In this document: positions 33,354 through 41,824 of the stretch, one piece after another | How the letters are laid out: the number at the start of each line of letters is the position of its first letter | Position numbering within the stretch: position 1 is the stretch's first letter | The notes under the pieces: generated by a model | Told to the model about the DNA's origin: nothing | The model's input: the letters and a program-made list of their open reading frames with translations, nothing else | Database searches by the model: none | DNA from: a virus | Virus record (IMG/VR): IMGVR_UViG_3300050025_000104 | Location: 1 to 43,399 of that record | Reading direction: 5' to 3' (one strand) | Length of the DNA: 43,399 nt | Made by a program: the position numbers and the translations under genes

Positions 33354-34419
33354 CGCTGGATTCAGTGGAGGAGGACGCAGCAGAGGTTCTTCTCTCAACA
33401 TACGTTGGGGTAGCAGGTGGCAGCCACCAAAAGGAAACGTAGCCAAGTTCAGGCTGCTTCCAGGTAACTACAAGGATATGGCTGGACAAGAGAACGACTA
33501 CTTCCAGTACGTCTCTTTTTATAGCGCCAGATCTAACAAGAGCTTCATCAGCTCTGCAGAATGGGCCATGGTCAACGGTCGCCCCGAGAAGATCGGTGGC
33601 AACTGTCTAGGCTGGGACGAGTTCGAGAAGGAAACCAAAGAGGGTGTAGAACGCAATCACCGTACTGTCTCCTTACGACTGATGCACGCCTTCAATGGAA
33701 TCCATCTGGACTGGTACCACATGGTCCCTGTGGAACGTGATGGTAAGCCTGTCTACTATGAGAACGGAAAGCTCAAGGGTCAGCAGATCTTGAATAGGGA
33801 ACCCTGCACAGGTCGCAAGTGTGATTACTGTGCCGCCAAGCTACCAAAGGTCTTCGGTAAGAAGGTCCATTGGAGCATGGGATTCGGTCACCTACAGAAT
33901 CTTGCTGGAGCTATCGACGAGATAGAGAAGGACTGTGCTTCCTGCAATGGTGTAGGAACCATCGAGAAGATAACCTGTGACTGTGAAGAGTGCGGAGCAC
34001 CTGTCATCACTGTTGCAGACTTCAACATGGCTGACGAGAAGCAGTCCAATGAGTACTATCAGATCACCGGATCGCCCTTCAAGTGCAAGTGCGGTCACAC
34101 AGGGTGGCTGTTGACTCAACTAGAATGCAACAACTCAGAGAAGGTATGCCAGGACCCAAAGCCCAGGTCTATCTTCGATTGCGACATCGACGTAAAACGG
34201 CAAGGTGAGAATGCTAGCTCGACTGTCCAGATCGTACGTTGGACACCGACTATCCTCTCACAAGAACTGATAGAGATGGCGAAGCCATACAACTTCGCTG
34301 AGATCTTCGCACCAGATCCGCTGGATATCCAGGCTGAAATCCTTGGGATCAAGAACCCCTACAAAGGGGCTCCCAAAGAACAAGCTCGTGAATACGGCGC
34401 TGCGAATTTCGACAAGTAG
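33286..34419 (+). CDS. Zinc-rich protein, possible single-strand DNA-binding protein, 377 aa
   Basis: ATG 33286 has GGAG eight bases upstream and lies inside the primase gene. The N-terminal 30 residues are Ser/Gly/Arg-rich. 'NVAKFRLLPGNYKDMAGQ' resembles the start of the OB fold of T4 gp32-like phage SSBs, and three Cys pairs follow: 'GRKCDYCAA', 'CASCNGVG' and 'CDCEECG', plus 'KCKCG'. Its position between primase and DNA polymerase fits an SSB. The order of the zinc sites differs from gp32, so this is a candidate only. Confidence 0.5.
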   Translation: MEYSPTRRLSTAQSMHGYITGRSAGFSGGGRSRGSSLNIRWGSRWQPPKGNVAKFRLLPGNYKDMAGQENDYFQYVSFYSARSNKSFISSAEWAMVNGRPEKIGGNCLGWDEFEKETKEGVERNHRTVSLRLMHAFNGIHLDWYHMVPVERDGKPVYYENGKLKGQQILNREPCTGRKCDYCAAKLPKVFGKKVHWSMGFGHLQNLAGAIDEIEKDCASCNGVGTIEKITCDCEECGAPVITVADFNMADEKQSNEYYQITGSPFKCKCGHTGWLLTQLECNNSEKVCQDPKPRSIFDCDIDVKRQGENASSTVQIVRWTPTILSQELIEMAKPYNFAEIFAPDPLDIQAEILGIKNPYKGAPKEQAREYGAANFDK

Positions 34420-34428
34420 TGTGTAGTT

Positions 34429-34467
34429 CGTACCCCACCCTCTTCGGAGGGTGGGGTACGTTTCTTT
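34429..34467 (+). terminator. Rho-independent terminator inside the replication operon
   Basis: A 14-bp perfect GC-rich stem (CGTACCCCACCCTC and its complement) with a stable TTCG tetraloop, followed by TTTCTTT. It lies between the zinc-protein gene and DNA polymerase with no visible promoter after it, so the polymerase would depend on read-through or antitermination. Confidence 0.85.
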
Positions 34468-34493
34468 GAAACACTCACAAGGAGGGCCGTGCT

Positions 34494-36428
34494 TTGGCCG
34501 GAATTCTTCAGGATCTTCCCCCCGTTGAATGGGTAGACAACCCAGAGAGCATGATGAGATTTGTACGCCACGCTCGAGATACGAGTGAATGTGCGCTAGA
34601 TACTGAGACTACTGGACTAAGCCGATGGAAAGATCATGTTGTGGTCTGGTCTGCTTGTCCGTCTGAAGAGAAGCGATACTGCTTCAGTAGAGATATGCTT
34701 CCGATCTTTGATGCGGAACTGTCCCAAGATCCGAACATGACTTGGTGGCTGACTAACATGACGTTCGACTTCTGTATGCTGGCCAACTCAGGCGTACGTG
34801 CACCAGTAGGAAACGCCTACTGTACGTTGGCTATGGACTGGCTGTATGACGAGAACAGAGCAGGCTTCCACGGTCTGAAAGAGACAGCTCTGCACTACTG
34901 CGATCTGAATATGGCGAGCTTCAAAGATACCTTCGCCAAGAAGTTCAAGGATGACACCACAGAGATACGTATTCTTCGTGGGCTCAAAGAAGACTTCCGA
35001 AGCGCCATCAACTACGCCTCTCTAGATGCGTACGCCACCTTCATAGTGAAGGACAAGCTACGTGAGCTACTGGCAAATGAAGAGATGGTGAATAATCAGT
35101 CTCTCTGGGACTACTTCCAAGAGATTGAGATGCCATTCACCAGAGTCCTCTACAACCTGATACGTAGAGGCATCATGATTGATACCGGTTACCTCGAGGA
35201 TTTGAAACCTCGGATGACAGATTCAATCAACCAACTAGAACGCAAGATCAACAAGATAGCTGGCAAGGAATTGAATCTACGAAGTACACCACAGCTTCGT
35301 TGGCTACTGTTTGATAAGCTAGGGCTCAAGCCCATCAAGAAGACTAAGAGTGGGGCACCATCTACAGATGAAGGTACTCTGAATCAATATGCAGATGACG
35401 GAGTAGAAGTCTGCAAACTGATCTCGCAACTCCGCAAGGTCAACAAGATCAAGAGCACCTATGTAGAGGGGTTGTCTGCCTGCGCAGATCTGGATGGGCG
35501 TGTACACCCTACCCTCACCCAGCACGTGACTGTTACTGGACGACTGAGCTCTGTAGAGCCCAACCTTCAGAACATTCCCCGCCCAGACAACGATGTCTAC
35601 CACCTACGTGAAGCATTCATACCTCGACACGGATATTGCTTCGCAGTGTTTGACTACAGCCAGCTAGAGATGAGGTTACTAGCTCACGAGTCTGGCGATG
35701 AGAATATGATCGGGGTCATCAATCGTGGGTGGGACATTCACGCAGGTACTGCCTGCATGATGTACAACTACGACTATGCCGAACTAACTAAGGCCCTCAA
35801 GAAAAAGAAGAACCCACAGGCAATACTGAACGAGCTGGAAATTGCGATGTGCTTTGCACGTCAAGCTTCCAAGACCATCGGATTCGGTCTGTCCTACGGC
35901 GAGGGCCCAAAGAAACTAGCACACAGCCTTGGTATCACAGTACCAGAAGCTCAGGTTAAGATCGAAGACTACTTCCGTCCATACCCCAAAGTCCGTCAGT
36001 TCATACAGAACACCCACAGAGACATCCGTGAGTGCCACATGGTTCGTACTGTCACCGGTCGTCCACGTAGGTTCCCTACCATGGAGACACTGGGGTACAT
36101 GACCAGGTGGGAGATGAACGGTATGCAAAAGGGAGAGCTGGCCAGAGCAGAACGACAAGCAGTCAACTCACGTATCCAGGGCTCTGCTGCAGATGTAGCA
36201 CGTAGAGCAATGATCTTGTGTGAGTTTGACCAGCAATTAGCAAACCTAGGCGTACAGATGCTTCTTCAGATCCACGATGAGCTCATATTCGAAGTGCCTG
36301 AAGAGAGCATCAAAGAAGCACTACCAATCATCAAACACAAAATGGAACACCCATTTCCCTATGATCTATCCGTACCGCTGGATTGTGATGGCGGTAGTGG
36401 TTACTCATGGGCTGCAGCAAAGGGATAG
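34494..36428 (+). CDS. DNA polymerase, family A, with 3'-5' exonuclease, 644 aa
   Basis: The start is TTG (34494) with AAGGAGG eight bases upstream; no in-frame ATG is better placed. The exonuclease has 'ALDTETTG' (Asp36, Glu38), 'NMTFDFCML', and later 'NYASLDAYATF'. The polymerase palm has motif A 'FAVFDYSQLEMRLLAH' (Asp387), motif B 'RQASKTIGFGLSYG' and motif C 'LLQIHDELIFEV' (Asp595). 'GSAADVARRAM' is another expected element. There is no 5'-nuclease domain, so it resembles T7-type and SPO1-like replicases. It should be the replicative enzyme here. It lies behind a strong terminator. Confidence 0.95.
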   Translation: MAGILQDLPPVEWVDNPESMMRFVRHARDTSECALDTETTGLSRWKDHVVVWSACPSEEKRYCFSRDMLPIFDAELSQDPNMTWWLTNMTFDFCMLANSGVRAPVGNAYCTLAMDWLYDENRAGFHGLKETALHYCDLNMASFKDTFAKKFKDDTTEIRILRGLKEDFRSAINYASLDAYATFIVKDKLRELLANEEMVNNQSLWDYFQEIEMPFTRVLYNLIRRGIMIDTGYLEDLKPRMTDSINQLERKINKIAGKELNLRSTPQLRWLLFDKLGLKPIKKTKSGAPSTDEGTLNQYADDGVEVCKLISQLRKVNKIKSTYVEGLSACADLDGRVHPTLTQHVTVTGRLSSVEPNLQNIPRPDNDVYHLREAFIPRHGYCFAVFDYSQLEMRLLAHESGDENMIGVINRGWDIHAGTACMMYNYDYAELTKALKKKKNPQAILNELEIAMCFARQASKTIGFGLSYGEGPKKLAHSLGITVPEAQVKIEDYFRPYPKVRQFIQNTHRDIRECHMVRTVTGRPRRFPTMETLGYMTRWEMNGMQKGELARAERQAVNSRIQGSAADVARRAMILCEFDQQLANLGVQMLLQIHDELIFEVPEESIKEALPIIKHKMEHPFPYDLSVPLDCDGGSGYSWAAAKG

Positions 36429-36429
36429 T

Positions 36430-36846
36430 ATGACGTACCTGCAGTTGATCGCTAAGGTATCCGAAGAAACACAATACACTAAGCGAGAGGTTCGTAGCCT
36501 ACTCCGACAGATAGCACGTACGATAGGTGACTCTCTGATCGTCGGTCAAAATGTACAGTGGGATGCACTAGGTACTTTCCTGAACCTGCATGCTGCAGCC
36601 AAGAGAGTACGTAACTACAAGACTGGCGAATGGTATTGGATCGATGCCAGAAGAAGGATAAAATTCAAGCCAAGCATAGATCTGAGACTCAACGTAGCCA
36701 ATTCGACTGCGCAGTTTCAAGAATCAGATGTAGTGAACCAATACCTACCCAAGGAGACAGCAGATGGAAAAGTACGCAGTGGTAATAGACCCAAAGAAGG
36801 TAGAACAAGAAAAGACGGCAGGAAAGGGGCTGCCATCCGATCCTAA
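36430..36846 (+). CDS. HU/IHF-family DNA-binding protein, 138 aa
   Basis: The start is at ATG 36430, one base after the polymerase stop. The HU pattern is clear: 'LIAKVSEETQYTKREVRSLL', 'DSLIVGQNVQWDALGTFLNL' and 'AAAKRVRNYKTGEWYWIDARRR' (read as separate motifs), ending 'FKPSIDLRLNV'. HU dimers bend DNA and could assist replication or packaging. A basic, disordered extension of about 45 residues follows the normal ~90-residue fold. That extension overlaps a 53-aa reading frame with its own ribosome site. Confidence 0.82.
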   Translation: MTYLQLIAKVSEETQYTKREVRSLLRQIARTIGDSLIVGQNVQWDALGTFLNLHAAAKRVRNYKTGEWYWIDARRRIKFKPSIDLRLNVANSTAQFQESDVVNQYLPKETADGKVRSGNRPKEGRTRKDGRKGAAIRS

Positions 36847-36925
36847 CTCGAACATACCCCTAGACCCAGAGAAAGGCTCCCTACCATATGAGCAAGACAT
36901 CGAGAGGGAAGTACCCAAGACCTAG
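36764..36925 (+). CDS. Overlapping 53-aa protein within the HU tail region
   Basis: ATG 36764 has AAGGAG eight bases upstream, the best ribosome site in this stretch. The peptide is charged ('MEKYAVVIDPKKVEQEK') and Pro/Asp/Glu-rich. It overlaps the HU extension by 83 nt in another frame and the endonuclease VII start by 38 nt. Its codons look protein-like, but length and overlap make it tentative. Confidence 0.4.
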   Translation: MEKYAVVIDPKKVEQEKTAGKGLPSDPNSNIPLDPEKGSLPYEQDIEREVPKT

Positions 36926-37484
36926 GGCTATGAGTGCTCTGGAGGAGCGAGACAGACTTGAATGGCAGAAACATCTATGTGCTATGTGTTTCTGCCCACT
37001 CAAAAGCTTGCCCTATCCAGACGGTAGTAAGTACTGCAAAGATCATGATCATGACACAGATAAGATACGTGGGCTTATCTGTGTGAAGTGCAACACTAAA
37101 CTAGGTGTTCTGGGTGATTCTCTGAAGACAATCAAAGAGTCTGTAGATCAAGCCACAATATACTTGAAGAAGACTGAGGGACCGTGGGAGTACAAAGGTA
37201 GGGAGTACGTCACCAAGTCAGCGTTGATCTTTGCATACCTAGATGGTAACCAGGTATTTCTTGGAAACGAGATACCACCTAATCTGAAACAGGCCAGGAT
37301 TGATCTAGATCTGTACCTAGTACATGGTGAGTTCGGAGCTCGCCTAGCTGACTACTGTGACATGGTTAGAAAAGACGAACACGGTCGATACAAAGTGAGC
37401 AGGGTACAGCTAAAAAAAGGCAAAAGCGGAAGGAAGTACATCTTGAATAGCAGCAATACACAGGCTGAGGTGATCAATGGCTAA
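36888..37484 (+). CDS. Endonuclease VII-like HNH nuclease, 198 aa
   Basis: 'HLCAMC' (Cys31, Cys34), 'YCKDHDHDTDKIRGLICVKCN' and 'LGVLGDSLKTIKESVDQATIYL' reproduce the T4 gp49 (recombination endonuclease VII) signature: a zinc site of two Cys pairs around a His-Asp active site. T4 gp49 resolves branched DNA before packaging, though relatives also serve as homing enzymes. The extra ~100-residue C terminus is not in gp49. The location beside HU and recombinase genes suits a recombination role. The ATG lies inside the previous overlapping frame, and the stop overlaps the RecA start. Confidence 0.85.
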   Translation: MSKTSRGKYPRPRAMSALEERDRLEWQKHLCAMCFCPLKSLPYPDGSKYCKDHDHDTDKIRGLICVKCNTKLGVLGDSLKTIKESVDQATIYLKKTEGPWEYKGREYVTKSALIFAYLDGNQVFLGNEIPPNLKQARIDLDLYLVHGEFGARLADYCDMVRKDEHGRYKVSRVQLKKGKSGRKYILNSSNTQAEVING

Positions 37485-38799
37485 GGGTAAGAAAGCAGCA
37501 TCTGCACTAGAGCGAGTAGACATCTCTAAGATCCCACGCACGGATACCAATGAATTATTGGATGCTCTTCAAGCCAAACTGGGTGGAGATGGGGTGGTGC
37601 TACAGCGTGGTGAGGAGATTGAGGGTCGCTTCGATCTCCGCAGACCTAGCGGTATCATTCAGCTAGACATTGCGTGCGGCGGCGGCTTACCGGCTGGTGG
37701 TCTGTCTCAGATAGATGGTCTGGATGGCATCGGTAAGAACCTGCTACTCAACTACTATCTTGCCAAGCAGCAACGCATCTACAAGGATGCATGCAACCTA
37801 GGCATGGTCTGTCTAGAGGGCCCATTCGACAAGCTGTTTGCTAGAGCCATTGGTGTAAAGGTGGCACTGTCTGACTACGAGATAGAGGCCATAGGTAGGG
37901 AGAGGCACCTCAAAGGACAGCCAGAGCTGAAGCCTGAAGAGGTGGACGAATTCAAAGAACAGATCGGTAACTTCCACGTATTCCGTGGGGCAGCTGCCGA
38001 GAAGATCTTGGAAGGTGTTGTGGACTGGGTATCATGCAATTCGTATCAACTCATTGGTATCGATTCCTGGGATGCCATGCTGACCATTGCTGAAGACACT
38101 AAGGAACTCGAGGATAATGCCAAGGTAGCAGATGCATCCAATGTTCAGACCCGCTGGATGCGTAAGGTCTTTGGTGCTCTTTCCCCGCAGAAGCTATGCC
38201 CCTCTTGCTTCAGTAGACCACTAGGCTTCAAGCCTTTTGGTAAGGGCAACTTCGCCTACGAGTGCGGTAACAAAGACTGTGGGTGGAGGGGACAGCGTCC
38301 GTACATGTGGGAGAACGAGACTACTATCATTGGTCTCCGACAAGTACGAGCCAATATGAACAAGATGGGTATGCACGGCAGGGAGTACAAGACCACTGGC
38401 GCATATGCTCTACGACATGGAAAAATGATCGACATCCAACTACGTCGTGGTGAAAACATCCTGTTCAAGGACAAGAAGATAGGCAAAGAGATCACATGGG
38501 AACTGACCAAAGGAAAGGCAGGTACCCATGAAGGCCTCACTGGTACATACAGCTACTACTTCAATCCACCAGAGATTGATGTGGCCGCAGACCTACAGAA
38601 CTATTGCAACTCCAACGACATCATCACGTATGGCGGTCCTAAGGCAGGCTTCCTACTCAAGGATGGTGAGAACGAGCCCATCAAGCTCGGTACCAAGGAA
38701 GAGCTGCAGCGTCGTATTGAAGAGGATGAGGAGCTCCAGCAACTACTTCGAATCGCTGCCATCCGACACGCAGGCCAAGGACACGTAAGGTACAAGTAA
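37477..38799 (+). CDS. RecA/UvsX-like recombinase with altered P-loop and zinc ribbon, 440 aa
   Basis: The RecA architecture is clear: 'GLPAGGLSQIDGLDGIGKNLL' ahead of the motor, Walker B 'QLIGIDSWDAML', then 'GLRQVRANM' and 'TGAYALRHGKMIDIQLRR', matching 'NQlR' and 'GG.ALkf.ai.ldirr'. The P-loop is GLDGIGKN (Lys87, Asn88), where Thr/Ser is expected. A zinc ribbon (CPSC, then CGNKDCGW) of about 40 residues is inserted after Walker B and before the strand with 'TTIIGLRQV'. It should pair DNA strands in phage recombination. The nuclease neighbours on both sides support that. Confidence 0.88.
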   Translation: MAKGKKAASALERVDISKIPRTDTNELLDALQAKLGGDGVVLQRGEEIEGRFDLRRPSGIIQLDIACGGGLPAGGLSQIDGLDGIGKNLLLNYYLAKQQRIYKDACNLGMVCLEGPFDKLFARAIGVKVALSDYEIEAIGRERHLKGQPELKPEEVDEFKEQIGNFHVFRGAAAEKILEGVVDWVSCNSYQLIGIDSWDAMLTIAEDTKELEDNAKVADASNVQTRWMRKVFGALSPQKLCPSCFSRPLGFKPFGKGNFAYECGNKDCGWRGQRPYMWENETTIIGLRQVRANMNKMGMHGREYKTTGAYALRHGKMIDIQLRRGENILFKDKKIGKEITWELTKGKAGTHEGLTGTYSYYFNPPEIDVAADLQNYCNSNDIITYGGPKAGFLLKDGENEPIKLGTKEELQRRIEEDEELQQLLRIAAIRHAGQGHVRYK

Positions 38800-39338
38800 T
38801 GGGTACCGAACTGGAGCTAGGTGTACGTTATGTGGGCTTTGGTCTATCCTGCAACAACTGCGGTAAGATCAGAGAGACCACTAGGTACGTTCTTAGAAAT
38901 GCACAGACGGGAGACATTCTGCAAGACTTCCGTCTGTGCGACCAGTGTCAAGACAAAGGTCACGTAATCAAGTTCGTTATACAGTATGCAGACCCTGCAT
39001 CAGCTAAGAGAGCAGCACGTAGAATCCACCTATCCAGATCTATGGAACGTGGCCTTGCTGCTGATGTGGGTGGTAAGGTACAGCCTGGCTCTGGCAACCA
39101 GGATGCTAAAGATGATGTTCGTGTGCATGGGGAGTGGAGATTCGAGCACAAGTACACTGACAGCATGAGGAGTTACTCTTTACATCCCAGCGATCTGGAG
39201 GCTGTTGCAAGACACGCCAACTTGATGGGAGAGAAGCCTGCTTTGGTGCTGAACTTCCGCAAGCTAGACAAACGATTCGTCACAATACCTTACGATCTCT
39301 TCCTCGAACTAATGGAGAAACTACGTGAATCAAGTTGA
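38799..39338 (+). CDS. PD-(D/E)XK nuclease, possible Holliday junction resolvase, 179 aa
   Basis: An N-terminal zinc finger (CNNCG and CDQC) precedes the nuclease part. 'GGKVQPGSGNQDAKDDVRV' and 'WRFEHKYT' fit the Gly/Ser, Asp and Glu-x-Lys positions of Hjc-like PD-(D/E)XK enzymes, with 'ALVLNFRK' as the following strand. The active-site assignment is by eye. TAATG overlaps the RecA stop, and the next gene overlaps at the end. The operon also has RusA and endonuclease VII. Confidence 0.65.
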   Translation: MGTELELGVRYVGFGLSCNNCGKIRETTRYVLRNAQTGDILQDFRLCDQCQDKGHVIKFVIQYADPASAKRAARRIHLSRSMERGLAADVGGKVQPGSGNQDAKDDVRVHGEWRFEHKYTDSMRSYSLHPSDLEAVARHANLMGEKPALVLNFRKLDKRFVTIPYDLFLELMEKLRESS

Positions 39339-40203
39339 ACTGACATCCATTCCACACAGTCTTGACTTCAACAAGACTGTGCTTCAACACATAATGGTCA
39401 AAGATCGAATAGAGTCTTTGCTTGAAGACATGAACATAGAGCCTGTTCAGATGAAGGGCGAGCTACTCATAGGAGACTCTGACAGAAGGAAGAACATCTT
39501 CCACGCATCTGAGATAGGCAGACTCACAGGCAAGACCCTAGACGGCAAGTATCCAATGGGGTGTGGTCGTGCCCTGTACTACTCGTACATAGGAGCCAAG
39601 TCAGAGAACTCCTGGGAACCAAAGCTACGTCGCATATTCGATACCGGCTCTGCTATACACCTCCAGCTCCAGCTATACCTTGCTCAGTACGCAAAGAAGC
39701 ACAAGAAGACTGACAAGTTCGAAGCAGAGGTATCTATCAATCCAGAGAACAATGCAATGGCAGATCGATATGACATCTCTGCTCACATGGACGGAGCATA
39801 TGAGTTCATCATACCAGCCATCCATGCTAGAGCAGGTCTAGAGATCAAGACCATCAATGATGCCGGGTTCAAAGGCACCAGTGGGCCACATGCAGAGCAC
39901 CTGATACAGGGCACCGTGTACCAGGCCTGTCTAGATCTGCCTATAATGATCTTCCTGTACTACAACAAGAACGATTCCAGTATGGCTGAGTACGTACAAG
40001 TATTTGATCCGCAGAGATGGGACGCCATCACTAGGAAGTTGGACTACGTACGTGAGCATGCTTTGAGACAGGAAGAGCCAGAGCGTGAGCAAAGCTTTGC
40101 CTGTAGAAACTGCAAGTACGCTCAGATCTGCAAGCCACCGAAGCTACTAAAGGGACCGCCAGCGGCAAGCATCTTTCGAAGTAACCGACGGAAGGAGGAA
40201 TAA
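39325..40203 (+). CDS. Cas4/RecB-like nuclease with Fe-S-type cysteines, 292 aa
   Basis: PD-(D/E)XK core: 'HMDGAYEF' (Asp), 'GLEIKTIND' (Glu-x-Lys) and 'LIQGTVYQACL' (Gln-x4-Tyr-type). One early Cys ('GCGRALYY') plus a C-terminal 'FACRNCKYAQIC' make a four-Cys cluster, as in Cas4 and AddB-type [4Fe-4S] nucleases. Phage Cas4-like proteins usually belong to replication and recombination modules and process DNA ends; there is no CRISPR array here. It is coupled to neighbours by overlaps. Confidence 0.8.
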   Translation: MNQVELTSIPHSLDFNKTVLQHIMVKDRIESLLEDMNIEPVQMKGELLIGDSDRRKNIFHASEIGRLTGKTLDGKYPMGCGRALYYSYIGAKSENSWEPKLRRIFDTGSAIHLQLQLYLAQYAKKHKKTDKFEAEVSINPENNAMADRYDISAHMDGAYEFIIPAIHARAGLEIKTINDAGFKGTSGPHAEHLIQGTVYQACLDLPIMIFLYYNKNDSSMAEYVQVFDPQRWDAITRKLDYVREHALRQEEPEREQSFACRNCKYAQICKPPKLLKGPPAASIFRSNRRKEE

Positions 40204-40805
40204 TGCTAACTACAGAGGCAGACTACACTCAAGGAGTAAACATCTACGCACAAGCCGTAGACAAAGGAGATGCTGATCTAACCACGTGGGGCTTTCCAGT
40301 AGCAGAGAGACCACGTCGTGGACAGGAGTTGTCGGATAGGCCCAGCTTACCTGAACGCATCAGCGATCTGGATATGCCGAGCCTACTAGACCTGCTAGTG
40401 TGGTACACCGCTTGGTATGATTACGCTAGTAACCTAGTACCAAATGCACGCACAACTAAGAATGCTGCTGAGTCTGCTCGAGACTTTGCATGGGCTAAAA
40501 TAAGGCGTGAAAAGATCGCCGAGAAGACAGTGTCTGACAAGGATGATGCCACACGTACGGACATGCGGTACATCAGACTCAATGCAGACCTTGAAACCGC
40601 AGACTATAAGTACACCATGCTCAAGGCCATCTCTGAGGGCTTGTACAGGGACATTGAAACCATCTCCAGGGCAATCACTGGGCTAGAGCACAGGAACAAC
40701 ATAGATGGTCACCGGTACACTGGTGAGCGCAAAGCTAACTCTGAAGGGGTGGGTCCTTCCAGAACAGATGTTCTATCTAGGTTCCGCAGAAAGCCAGGAC
40801 AGTGA
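40203..40805 (+). CDS. Unrecognised 200-aa helical protein
   Basis: TAATG overlaps the Cas4-like stop. Residues about 55-150 are a string of helices rich in Leu, Ala and Arg ('LLDLLVWYTAWYDYASNLV'), probably a helical bundle. The C-terminal 40 residues are basic and flexible. No motif found. Its place between Cas4-like and RusA genes suggests a recombination accessory role, by context only. Confidence 0.65.
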   Translation: MLTTEADYTQGVNIYAQAVDKGDADLTTWGFPVAERPRRGQELSDRPSLPERISDLDMPSLLDLLVWYTAWYDYASNLVPNARTTKNAAESARDFAWAKIRREKIAEKTVSDKDDATRTDMRYIRLNADLETADYKYTMLKAISEGLYRDIETISRAITGLEHRNNIDGHRYTGERKANSEGVGPSRTDVLSRFRRKPGQ

Positions 40806-41257
40806 GCGAACTACGAGTATGGATTGATAGGCTTCCGCCATCTTCCAACAAAATCTATATCAACATACCCCGTAAGGGTAGGTTCCTTTCTCCAGAAGCC
40901 AGAGCTTTCAAGGTCTTTGCCATGAGAGCTATCCAACAAGAAGGTAGGGTAGCTTTCCTAGGACTGAAAGCAAACGTACCATATGAGTTACGCTTGACGG
41001 TATTCTTCGATCAAGTAGAGTACCTGAAATCTGCGAAGGGAATGAGGTATAAGCGGATAGATCTTAGCAACCAAGTTAAGCTAATCGAAGACACCATTGC
41101 AGAGGCCATTGGTATCGGAGACGAGCATAACTTCAGGCTCATCCTGGAGAAGCACTGTGATCCAGACCATCCAGGTATGTACATTTCCATTCACCCCATC
41201 TCTGAAGATCGAGTGGGGCTGACAAAGGAGCAGTACGATGCCACGTGCAAACTATGA
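40802..41257 (+). CDS. RusA-family Holliday junction resolvase, 151 aa
   Basis: The start is GTG overlapping the preceding TGA. 'VWIDRLPPSSNKIY' is the RusA N-terminal strand, and 'KRIDLSNQVKLIEDTIAEAIGI' with 'GDEHNF' carries the catalytic Asp residues (family 'D.dN..K...D.l' then 'DD'). RusA dimers cut four-way junctions symmetrically. The length is close to E. coli RusA (120) with a longer middle. An AAAT-N17-GGTATAAG sequence (41027-41053) inside the gene may be a chance match. Confidence 0.85.
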   Translation: MSELRVWIDRLPPSSNKIYINIPRKGRFLSPEARAFKVFAMRAIQQEGRVAFLGLKANVPYELRLTVFFDQVEYLKSAKGMRYKRIDLSNQVKLIEDTIAEAIGIGDEHNFRLILEKHCDPDHPGMYISIHPISEDRVGLTKEQYDATCKL

Positions 41258-41600
41258 CAACATGAACGTAACTGAGCTAGTAGCTCTAGGTAGGAAGGCA
41301 GGATTCCTGAGTGCCCACAGAGGTATGGGCAGGGAGATCTTGATAGGAGTCCTTGTTGGTGATATTGACCCCAACGACGTAGACTCACCAGACCCAATAG
41401 ATGAAGAACGAGAGCTCATGCTCTATCTTCAAGAGACACATCCGGACGCAATACTGTGTCAGTTGAAGTGCAAGTCAGAGGATTACTTCTGTCCTCTCTG
41501 CCCTCCAGCTCGAGTAGCAGTGTGTGCAGTCATTGAGTGTAACGAGGGTCTTAGAGCTAGGAACAAGGCCGACATGCTGCGTGGTAGGCGCAGTCCATAA
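41238..41600 (+). CDS. SAP/HeH-like N terminus with a cysteine cluster, 120 aa
   Basis: ATG 41238 has AAGGAG seven bases upstream and overlaps RusA. Residues about 8-45 ('NMNVTELVALGRKAGF', then 'GMGREILIGVLVGDI') look like a small helix-extended-helix of the SAP/HeH type, often binding nucleic acid. A Cys-rich segment follows ('CQLKC', 'FCPLC', 'VC', 'EC'), suited to zinc binding. No known protein was recognised. It joins two more SAP-like stretches downstream. Confidence 0.6.
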   Translation: MPRANYDNMNVTELVALGRKAGFLSAHRGMGREILIGVLVGDIDPNDVDSPDPIDEERELMLYLQETHPDAILCQLKCKSEDYFCPLCPPARVAVCAVIECNEGLRARNKADMLRGRRSP

Positions 41601-41824
41601 TGCGCTCATGTACAACGTGTCAGCACATAAAAGACTGCTCAGTAGTTAGTGAAACGAAGCTAATAACAGGATACTATTGCGACTCTTGGGTACGTGCTGC
41701 CGACAATGAGATGAAAGCACGAGCTCAGATAGAACAAGAATTCGGACCTTGGGCACTCAGGTTCGAAAATCCTAAATTGCAGAGTGCCAAGCCGACAAGC
41801 AGGAGACGACATCGAAATGGCTAA
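41600..41824 (+). CDS. Small cysteine protein, 74 aa
   Basis: TAATG overlap with the previous gene. Cysteines at the start ('RSCTTCQHIKDC') and 'YYCDSW' could form a zinc or Fe-S site. The end is basic ('TSRRRHRNG'). It overlaps the next gene by eight bases. Function unknown. Confidence 0.6.
   Translation: MRSCTTCQHIKDCSVVSETKLITGYYCDSWVRAADNEMKARAQIEQEFGPWALRFENPKLQSAKPTSRRRHRNG

Noticed and set aside
39325-40203. CRISPR adaptation module because of the Cas4-like protein
   Set aside because: There is no repeat-spacer array and no Cas1 or Cas2; lone Cas4-like nucleases are common in phage replication operons.
41027-41053. AAAT-N17-GGTATAAG inside rusA
   Set aside because: It matches the promoter motif but lies mid-gene with no gene starting shortly after; likely chance. 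Kept only as a note.
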